A DNA stretch of 16,538 nucleotides from CAWEEP01 sp963808125 (lineage in GTDB: Bacteria; Chloroflexota; Dormibacteria; Aeolococcales; Aeolococcaceae), in contig CAWEEP010000046.1 in the NCBI GenBank assembly GCA_963808125.1, positions 1 to 16,538 on the forward strand, given 5' to 3'. The position numbers and the translations under genes are program-made. Shown one piece after another: positions 1 to 5,159 of this stretch; positions within the stretch are counted from its first letter, which is position 1; each line of letters opens with the position of its first letter. The notes under the pieces were generated by a model that was given only the letters and a program-made list of their open reading frames with translations, was not told where the DNA came from and did not search any database.

Positions 1-1434
1 GCGAGGAGGATTCGTCAGGGGCCAGGCGCTGCGTCGACGCCCTCGTCGAACTGCACGGCCAGGCCGCCCGCGAGGACGTCCGCGACCTCTTCTATTCGGT
101 TTTGGAGATGAGTGAGTTCCTCGGCGTGCTCGACGCCGCCGGCGCCCCGGAGCAGCGCCAGATCGGCGCCAACCTCAACAAGTTCGGCGAGCTCCTCGAG
201 GACTTCTCCGACTGGAGCGACGACCGGAGCCTGGCGCTGGCGTTGCGCTACCTGGAGGTGCTGCGCAACAGCCATGCCGCCGACGAGATCGCGGCAGTGG
301 AGTCGGCGATCCCCGGCATCAACCTGCTGACCGCGCACGCCGCCAAGGGCCTGGAGTGGCCGGTCGTCTTCCTCGCCCGCTGCAGCGAGGAGCGCTGGCC
401 GGGCTCGGGCGGCTTCAACGCCCGGCTGTCCCTCCCCGACGAGCTCGTCCCCGAGCCCGCTCCCGAGGGGGAGGTGAGCCGCGACGAGGAGCGCCGCCTC
501 TTCTACGTGGCCGCGACGCGCGCCCGGGACCGGCTCGTCTTCGTCCACGCGCGGCGCTACCAGCACTCCTTCCGCGACGAGCGGCGCAGCCAGTTCCTGG
601 CCGGCCTGGATGCCCAGACCTGGGTGGTGCGGCGCCACATCGAGGGCGCCCAGCCGCCGGCGCCCCGCCGCGCGCCGGAACTGCTCGGCGTGCCCCCGGC
701 GGCCGTCCGGGCTTCGGTCTCCGACCTCGCTGCCTTCCGCGAGTGCCCGCGGCGCTACGCCTACCGCAGCCTCTACCACCTGCCCGTCCCGCAGTCGCCG
801 CAGCAGTGGTACGGCACCCTCGTGCACAGCGTCCTCCAGGCACTGGCCGCCCAGCGCCAGAGCGGGCTCGATCCCGGTCCGGACGACGCCGCCCGCCTCT
901 GGAGCGGCGCCTGGGCCTCGGCGCGGGGACCCAAGGGAGCCCGGGCCGAGCTGCGCGACCTGGGCGAGAACCAGCTGCGCCGCTACGTCGCCTCACCGGC
1001 GTGGCGGGAGGCGCGGATCGTCGGCGTCGAGCAGTCGTTCGTCCTCAGCGTCGGCGCCGGCGACTTGACCGGCCGATTCGACCGAATCGACGAGGCGGAC
1101 GGTGGGCGCGTGGTGGTGGACTACAAGACCGGGCCGCCCCGGGGGGAGGAGGAGCTGCAGCGCGATCTTCAGGTCCGCGCCTACGCCGTGGCCCTGGCTC
1201 GCGAGCGCCGCAGCGACACGGCGACCGTCGAGCTGCACTGGCTCCAGACCGCCGAAGTCCACCCGGCTCACCTTCGACAACCGGTCCCTGCAGAGGTTCT
1301 TCGTCCACGTGGACCGGTCTGTCGGCGACCTCGCCGCCGCCCATCAGCAGGGCAGCTTCCCGCCCAAGCCGAGCAGCTACCGCTGCCGGCGCTGCGAGTT
1401 CCGCACCGTCTGCGACGAGGGCCGCGAGGTCTGA
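1..1434 (+). CDS. UvrD/RecB-like ATP-dependent helicase-nuclease, 3' part, one frame break
   Basis: The reading frame is open at the left window edge (codons begin at base 3), so the N-terminal ATPase half is missing. Helicase motif V is seen as LLTAHAAKGLEWPVVFL (about 330-381) and motif VI as RRLFYVAATRARDRL (about 490-535). A PD-(D/E)XK nuclease domain follows: ECPRRYAYR with a first Cys codon at 744, GRFDRID, then VVVDYKTG near 1111-1134, and a C-terminal C-x2-C-x5-C (codons 1384, 1393, 1411). Four Cys around such a nuclease are known in AddB/AdnB-type enzymes to hold an Fe-S cluster. The family unwinds and resects double-strand DNA ends for recombination. The frame changes near 1262-1264: removing one C from the CCC run joins TAEVH to RLTFDNRSLQRFF and restores the tail. 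It could be AdnA, AdnB or another RecB-like paralogue; the N-terminus is needed to tell. Confidence 0.85.
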
Positions 1435-1442
1435 GCCGTCGC

Positions 1443-1475
1443 GGGCGGCGGCCGCCGCCCACCCCGCCGGCGGGG
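1443..1475. terminator. Two adjacent GC palindromes between convergent genes
   Basis: An 18-bp perfect palindrome (1443-1460, GGGCGGCGG/CCGCCGCCC) is followed at once by a 14-bp palindrome (1462-1475, CCCCGCC/GGCGGGG). They fill the 43-bp gap between the converging stop codons of the helicase and the small minus-strand gene. No T-run follows on either strand, so this would be a hairpin-only bidirectional terminator; the role is inferred from position. Confidence 0.5.
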
Positions 1476-1477
1476 GC

Positions 1478-1807
1478 TCAGATCCAGGGGCCGGGGGGCG
1501 CGGGGGGCGACACCAATGGTGGTGCCGGGATCCCGGTTTCCGCGGGCGCCCCGCCCGTCTCATCGGCGTCGAGCCAGGCGAGCGGACAGTGGTCCCCCTC
1601 GTGATAGGCGACGAAGAAGGGGGGGCCGTTGGCCGAGGTCTGCCGCATCGGGATCACGCGGAAGCCCACGCAGGGTGGCGCCTGGTCGGTGACGAAGCTC
1701 GGGCAGCGGCCGTCGGCACCGGGTCCGGTGCAGATCTCGACGACGCGCCGGCTCCTCGGATCGAGGATGAGGAAGAGGCGGTCGGCGGAGCTGTCGGTGG
1801 GCTTCAT
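1478..1807 (-). CDS. Small unknown protein (109 aa) with four Cys
   Basis: I do not recognise the family. The 109-residue product is soluble, has no signal peptide or membrane segment, and has Cys at 26, 35, 46 and 74 plus a Pro-rich tail (about 94-108). Codon use has the strong G/C third-position bias of the neighbours, which argues for a real gene. The start is the only one in frame before an upstream stop; a weak AGGGA lies just upstream. It is convergent with the helicase and divergent from the cytochrome b operon, sharing with it the 227-bp region that holds the DosR-like palindrome. The four Cys could bind metal or form disulfides, but spacing alone does not say. Confidence 0.6.
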   Translation of the reverse strand: MKPTDSSADRLFLILDPRSRRVVEICTGPGADGRCPSFVTDQAPPCVGFRVIPMRQTSANGPPFFVAYHEGDHCPLAWLDADETGGAPAETGIPAPPLVSPPAPPGPWI

Positions 1808-1946
1808 GGGGTTCCCTGCATCGTCCGCCCGCTCCCCGGACGAAACCAGCGCCGAACGTCCCGGCTTGGGGCGGGTGCTCCGCCTCTTGCGCCCGCGGAA
1901 ACACCCCGGCTCGGCCCCAAACGGTAGGGCCCGTCGGCCCCCACGC

Positions 1947-1966
1947 CAGGGGACGTTAGTCCCGGG
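1947..1966. promoter_or_regulatory. DevR/DosR-box-like palindrome
   Basis: The core at 1950-1963 reads GGGACGTTAGTCCC. The known mycobacterial DosR consensus is TTSGGGACTWWAGTCCCSAA; the 14-bp core here differs at one position (T to G), while the outer two bases on each side do not match. GGGAC/GTCCC arms are perfect around a GTTA centre. It lies 10 bp upstream of a TATCAT -10 and so takes the place of the -35 element, as expected for an activator site. A DosR-like regulator with the same DNA-contact residues is encoded at 4017-4685. It is palindromic and could also serve the divergent gene at 1478-1807. Confidence 0.7.
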
Positions 1967-1973
1967 TTTCGGG

Positions 1974-1979
1974 TATCAT
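1974..1979 (+). promoter_or_regulatory. -10 element of the cytochrome b operon
   Basis: TATCAT matches the sigma-70 -10 consensus well in a GC-rich context. No TTGACA-like -35 is seen; that place is taken by the DosR-like box. The predicted transcript would start near 1986, leaving a leader of about 49 nt before the GTG at 2035. The leader holds a short hairpin (1991-2009, GAG-g-CCCC / GGGGCTC with an ACTC loop). Confidence 0.55.
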
Positions 1980-2034
1980 CCCGTTCAGATGAGGCCCCAC
2001 TCGGGGCTCGAGCCGCAACCGTGGGGGTCACGTC

Positions 2035-2199
2035 GTGGATGCTCCAGCGCCCTACTTCCATTGGGGATTCATCCTCATCTCGCTCCCCAACCTGATCCTC
2101 ATCCTGGTCATGTTGCTGCTCTTCGCGGCGGCCCTGGTGGTGCCCTTCCCCCACCACGGCAAGCCCGCCACCCGCAAGGACGAGAACGGCGATGCGTGA
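2035..2199 (+). CDS. Small single-TM protein leading the cytochrome b operon (54 aa)
   Basis: GTG-started frame of 54 codons. The product begins MDAPAPYFHWGF, has one strong hydrophobic helix (about residues 12-36, FILISLPNLILILVMLLLF and on), then PFPHHGKPATRKDENGDA, a charged tail. The stop overlaps the start of the cytochrome b6-like gene by 8 bases (ATGCGTGA, 2192-2199), a typical translational-coupling arrangement, and codon use matches the neighbours. No family is recognised. Position and topology suggest a small accessory subunit, by analogy with the single-helix subunits of b6f and bc complexes. An in-frame TGA at 1990 limits how far upstream the start can lie, and GTG 2035 is the only candidate seen. 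Confidence 0.65.
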   Translation: MDAPAPYFHWGFILISLPNLILILVMLLLFAAALVVPFPHHGKPATRKDENGDA

Positions 2200-2887
2200 G
2201 CAGGGCGGGTCCTCCGCGGAGCCCCTCACCGCCGGCAGCACCGATGCCGAGGAGAACCTGGGGTGGACCGGGGCGGTCGCCAAGCGGCTCGAGGGCCGCA
2301 TCTCCCTCACCCGGTTCCTGCCCACCCACCAGCCGTCGTATGTCGGCTCCTGGATCTACATCTTCGAAGTCGTCACCATCGCCGCCTTCGTCTGGTGTGT
2401 GGCCAGCGGCATCGCCCTGGCTTTCATGGGATCGGCCTGGTGGCACGTCTCGGCCCTGGGTCGGTTCGTCAACAGCATCCACTTCTGGTCGGCGCAGATG
2501 TTCTTCATCTTCATGGTGCTGCACCTGTGGGGACAGTACTGGGGCGCCGGCTGGCGTGACGGACGCGCCAAGACCTGGATGGTCGGCTCCGTCATCTTCC
2601 TGGTCAGCATCGTCACCGCCTTCACCGGCTACCTCATCCAGCAGAACTTCGCCTCGCAGTGGATCGCCGTCAACGCCAAGGACGCCGTCAACTCGACGGG
2701 CCTGGGGGGCTTCTTCAACGTCCTCAACTTCGGCCAGATGTACGGCATCCACGTGATGCTGCTGCCCATCGCCATCACCCTGCTGGTGGTGTGGCACGTC
2801 GTGCAGGTGCGAAGCCGTGGCGTGGTGCGCCCGATCGGCGACCCGTACACCCCCGAGGCGCCCGCCGCCGTGGAGCCCCAGGCATGA
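2192..2887 (+). CDS. Cytochrome b6-like subunit of a quinol oxidoreductase (cytochrome b N-terminal domain)
   Basis: 231 aa with four membrane helices (about 54-80, 92-115, 130-148, 183-206), the length of split cytochrome b6 rather than full cytochrome b. The haem ligands are clear: H97 and H111 in helix B (14 apart) and H187 and H202 in helix D (15 apart). The 14/15 spacing is that of cytochrome b6; mitochondrial-type cytochrome b has 14/14. The family carries two b haems across the membrane and passes electrons from quinol to a Rieske protein. Between helices C and D it has GYLIQQNFASQWI instead of the usual GYSLPWDQ-type segment. The only Cys (C69) lies in helix A. It is coupled by overlap to the small gene upstream and by ATGA (2884-2887) to the next. 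No Rieske or cytochrome c gene is in the window. Confidence 0.88.
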   Translation: MREQGGSSAEPLTAGSTDAEENLGWTGAVAKRLEGRISLTRFLPTHQPSYVGSWIYIFEVVTIAAFVWCVASGIALAFMGSAWWHVSALGRFVNSIHFWSAQMFFIFMVLHLWGQYWGAGWRDGRAKTWMVGSVIFLVSIVTAFTGYLIQQNFASQWIAVNAKDAVNSTGLGGFFNVLNFGQMYGIHVMLLPIAITLLVVWHVVQVRSRGVVRPIGDPYTPEAPAAVEPQA

Positions 2888-3911
2888 GCGCGGGCTCGCG
2901 CCGCAAGGACGGAGCCGGGGCGGGATCGGGAGACGGCCAGGGGCCGTACTACCGCGGGGTCCGCATGGTCCCCTACGACCTGATCAAGGAACTGGCCATC
3001 GCCATGGCCGCGGTCCTCGTGCTCGTGCTCATCCTCTCCGCCGTCCTCTCCTCCCCCGACGTCCCGTCCGCGACGATCCAGGCCTGGTCGAAGGCGGACC
3101 CCGTCGACTTCGTCACCACCTCGGCCATGGAACTGGCGGACCAGACCACGACGGCCCAGTACGGGCCGCCGTACAACAACGGGACCGGCTCGGTGCAGAG
3201 CATCGGATTCATCCAGCCGCAGACGTGGGCCGAGTCCACACCTCGGTGAACCCGCCGGTCGACTTCGTCCTCCGCCCGCTCTCCGAGTCCACCGCGGGCG
3301 ACGATCAGCTGGCCGCCGCGCTGACCACTTACAACGGCGCGAGCGCCGCCGGGCAGCAGCAGTGGCTGAACGCGTACCTAGCGGCGCTGGGCAAGGCCCA
3401 GCTGGTGAACGGCCAGGTGAGCGTGCCGTCCGGCGACTACGGTCCGGTGCCGGCGCTGATGGCCAGCATGCTCAGCCTGGGGCAGTCGGGGGCGCTGGAC
3501 GGGCTCCTCCTCACCAGCGGCCACTTCTACCAGACGGACTACTCGAAGCCGCTCCTCTTCATGGCCGACGGCGGCTACCTCCCCGGGCTCGCCGCGACGC
3601 AGAAGCTCACCGGCTCGCAGTGGGGCATGATGAACGAGACGGGCAGCTACCCCGGACAGGCGTGGCTCTGGCTCTACACGTTCTGGTACCAGATCCCACC
3701 GTTCAACTCGGCGAGCAACGCGGACCTCCTCGTCGTTCTCGTCATGACGGTGATGAGCCTGGCGCTGGTGCTGGTGCCCTTTATCCCCGGCATCCGCGAC
3801 CTCCCCCGCTGGATCCCCATCCACCGCCTCATCTGGCGCACTCATTACGCAGATCTGGCGCGGACCGCACGCCACGCTGAGAAGGCGGGTCCCACCCCTC
3901 GCTCGGACTGA
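2884..3911 (+). CDS. Divergent cytochrome b C-terminal (subunit IV-like) partner, one frame break
   Basis: ATGA overlap with the cytochrome b6-like gene. The frame breaks at about 3231-3233, where TGGGCCGAGTCC reaches a stop at 3247; adding one G (GCCGGAGTCCAC) gives QTWAGVHTSVNPPVDFVLRPL and a 342-aa product. Seen in it: a basic N-terminus, TM1 (about 33-55), a long extracytoplasmic part of about 200 residues, an aromatic stretch PGQAWLWLYTFWYQIPPF, TM2 (ADLLVVLVMTVMSLALVLV), and a cytoplasmic tail with IPGIRDLPRWIPIHRLIW. Position and partner suggest subunit IV, but the PEWY motif of the quinol-oxidising site is not found and only two clear helices are visible instead of three. The exported domain has no CxxCH haem motif. 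Assignment rests mainly on operon position. Confidence 0.65.
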
Positions 3912-3982
3912 TCCCGAGCAGGACGGCGACCGGTCAGCGACGAACCCCGTCAACGCACCGAGTTGCGAGGCTCAGGAGCCGG

Positions 3983-4008
3983 GGGCCGCTCACCGCACGG
4001 TGCGGCCC
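3983..4008. terminator. Hairpin between convergent cytochrome operon and regulator gene
   Basis: GGGCCGC (3983-3989) and GCGGCCC (4002-4008) form a perfect 7-bp stem around a 12-nt loop that itself contains ACCG/CGGT. It sits in the 105-bp gap between the two converging stop codons. No T-run is present. Confidence 0.5.
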
Positions 4009-4016
4009 GACCGGCA

Positions 4017-4685
4017 TCAGGGCCACTCGGTCGGCTGGCTCTCCTTGCGCCTGGCGACGAAGGCGGCGACCTCAGCGCGCCTCTCCAACCCCAGCTTCAT
4101 GAGGATGTTGGAGACGTAGTTCTTGACGGTCTTGTCGGCCAGGTGCACCTGCTCGGCGATCTGCCGGTTGGTGAGGCCGTCGGCGACGAGGACGAGGATC
4201 TTGCGCTCCTGCGGCGTCAGGTCGTTGATGATGTCGCCAGGGGTGACCACCTCGCCGCGCAGCCGGGCCAGCACCCGCTCGGTGACCTGGGGATCGAGCA
4301 GGGAGTGCCCCGCCGCCACCTCGCGGATGGCGCCGACGAGGTCGCCGCCTCGGATCTGCTTGAGGACGTAGCCCGACGCGCCGGCCATGATCGAGGTGAA
4401 GAGGGCCTCGTCGTCGGCGAACGAGGTGAGCATCAGGACGTGGGTCTCCGGGTGGGAGGAACGGATCTCCCGACAGGCCTCGATGCCGGAGCGGCCGGGC
4501 ATGCGGACGTCCATGACCACAACATCGGGGGAGAGCCTGGCCACGGCCTCGATGGCTCCGGCGGCGTCGCCGGCCTCGGCGACCACCTTCAGGCCGGTCT
4601 CGGGCTCCAGGAGCCGGCGCAGACCGAGCCGGACCAGTTCGTGGTCATCACAGAGGACGACCCGAATCGGGGAGACCTCGCTCAT
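4017..4685 (-). CDS. devR: NarL/FixJ-type response regulator, DevR/DosR-like
   Basis: 222 aa. Receiver domain (about 7-125) with acidic pair D13/D14, phospho-acceptor D59 in VVVMDVRMPG, T87 and K109 in GASGYVLK. LuxR-type HTH (about 155-215) with LTPQERKILVLVADGLTNRQIAE. The recognition helix LADKTVKNYVSNILMKLG is close to DosR of Mycobacterium, keeping the Lys, Lys and Asn (here K185, K188, N189) known to contact DNA there. The linker GHSLLDPQVTERVLARLRG also resembles DosR (GRSLLD...LMAKLRG). DosR proteins switch on genes under hypoxia, NO or CO, driven by GAF-haem kinases. No kinase gene is in the window. The start ATG at 4685 is fixed by a -10 box 6 nt upstream. A likely target is the palindrome at 1947-1966. 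Confidence 0.88.
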   Translation of the reverse strand: MSEVSPIRVVLCDDHELVRLGLRRLLEPETGLKVVAEAGDAAGAIEAVARLSPDVVVMDVRMPGRSGIEACREIRSSHPETHVLMLTSFADDEALFTSIMAGASGYVLKQIRGGDLVGAIREVAAGHSLLDPQVTERVLARLRGEVVTPGDIINDLTPQERKILVLVADGLTNRQIAEQVHLADKTVKNYVSNILMKLGLERRAEVAAFVARRKESQPTEWP

Positions 4686-4691
4686 GGGCCG

Positions 4692-4697
4692 AGTGTA
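4692..4697 (-). promoter_or_regulatory. Leaderless -10 element of the response regulator gene
   Basis: Reading the minus strand, TACACT is followed by six bases and then the ATG at 4685. A TANNNT box with this spacing places transcription start on the A of ATG, giving a leaderless mRNA. No Shine-Dalgarno is present. The same geometry occurs before the gene at 5160. Confidence 0.65.
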
Positions 4698-4783
4698 CCC
4701 CAGTCGGGCCTGCCCAGCGGCCCGGGGGGAGGGGCACTTCACCCCGGGGCTCCGGGCATCCAAACGGGAGGCCGGGCGGCACC

Positions 4784-4798
4784 CCCCGCCGGGCGGGG
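4784..4798 (-). terminator. Short GC hairpin downstream of the small membrane protein gene
   Basis: CCCCGC and GCGGGG form a perfect 6-bp stem with a 3-nt loop, 3 bp past the TGA of the 58-aa gene on the minus strand. It would separate that gene from the response regulator, which has its own promoter. No T-run. The rest of the gap (4698-4783) shows only GC-rich sequence without a gene. Confidence 0.4.
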
Positions 4799-4801
4799 CG
4801 C

Positions 4802-4978
4802 TCAGCCGGCCGCCACCCCCTCGGCCGGAGCGGCCGGCTGATCCGCCTCTGGCCGTGGCTTGGACACTCGGTGACGGAATTGAGGATCGGCGAAGGCGAT
4901 GACCGCCAGGATCAGGGCCATCAGCACCACCGTGCCCAGGACCCACAGGCAGGCGACCAGCCACTGCACCACGCTCAT
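4802..4978 (-). CDS. Small membrane protein of unknown function (58 aa)
   Basis: The product begins MSVVQWLVACLWVLGTVVL and has one hydrophobic stretch (about 4-29) followed by ADPQFRHRVSKPRPEADQPA, a basic then Pro/Ala-rich tail. It is probably a single-helix or tight hairpin inner-membrane protein with a cytoplasmic C-terminus. GAGGA lies 5 nt before the ATG. The start overlaps the stop of the upstream small gene as ATGA (4975-4978). Codon use is like the neighbours. No family is recognised. It lies just upstream of the DosR-like regulator in the same direction, but with a hairpin and a separate promoter between them. Confidence 0.6.
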   Translation of the reverse strand: MSVVQWLVACLWVLGTVVLMALILAVIAFADPQFRHRVSKPRPEADQPAAPAEGVAAG

Positions 4979-5130
4979 GGCTTCCTCACCGCCTCATCAT
5001 CCTCGTCCCTCGGGTGCGGGTGGCGGACGGGGCCCGGCTCGGGTCCCGGTGCTCCGGACGGCACCTCCTCCGGCCGGCCCCCGCTGTGACCATCGTGGAC
5101 CGGGAAGTCATGACCATCGGCCCACGACAT
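4975..5130 (-). CDS. Tiny hydrophilic protein, coupled to the small membrane protein (51 aa)
   Basis: The product begins MSWADGHDFPVHDGHSGG and ends with a Pro/Gly-rich then acidic part (RDEDDEAVRKP). It has five His and one Trp and no hydrophobic segment. Its TGA overlaps the next ATG (ATGA), which is the best argument that it is real. A GTG just before the ATG is an alternative start. It is divergent from the acyl-CoA synthetase gene, with only 29 bp between the two starts, so the two promoters must overlap. No family is recognised; the frame could be chance in GC-rich DNA. Confidence 0.4.
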   Translation of the reverse strand: MSWADGHDFPVHDGHSGGRPEEVPSGAPGPEPGPVRHPHPRDEDDEAVRKP

Positions 5131-5132
5131 CA

Positions 5133-5146
5133 CGGCCCGCAGTCCC
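5133..5146 (-). promoter_or_regulatory. Possible degenerate DosR-type half site
   Basis: On the minus strand this reads GGGACTGCGGGCCG. The first six bases match one DosR half site exactly and the second half is degraded. It ends one base before the -10 of the 5160 gene and lies just upstream of the divergent tiny gene. It is only a weak candidate. Confidence 0.2.
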
Positions 5147-5147
5147 G

Positions 5148-5153
5148 TACGCT
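5148..5153 (+). promoter_or_regulatory. Leaderless -10 element of the acyl-CoA synthetase gene
   Basis: TACGCT, six bases, then GTG at 5160. The spacing is identical to that before the response regulator and decides the start codon: transcription would begin on the G of GTG. The alternative ATG at 5190 has no Shine-Dalgarno. Confidence 0.6.
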
Positions 5154-5159
5154 GACGAC

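Noticed and set aside
1102..1434. Separate small gene at the end of the helicase
   Set aside because: Its first half is a shadow, and only the part after 1264 is meaningful, completing the nuclease Fe-S end. It is the frame-broken tail of the helicase-nuclease.
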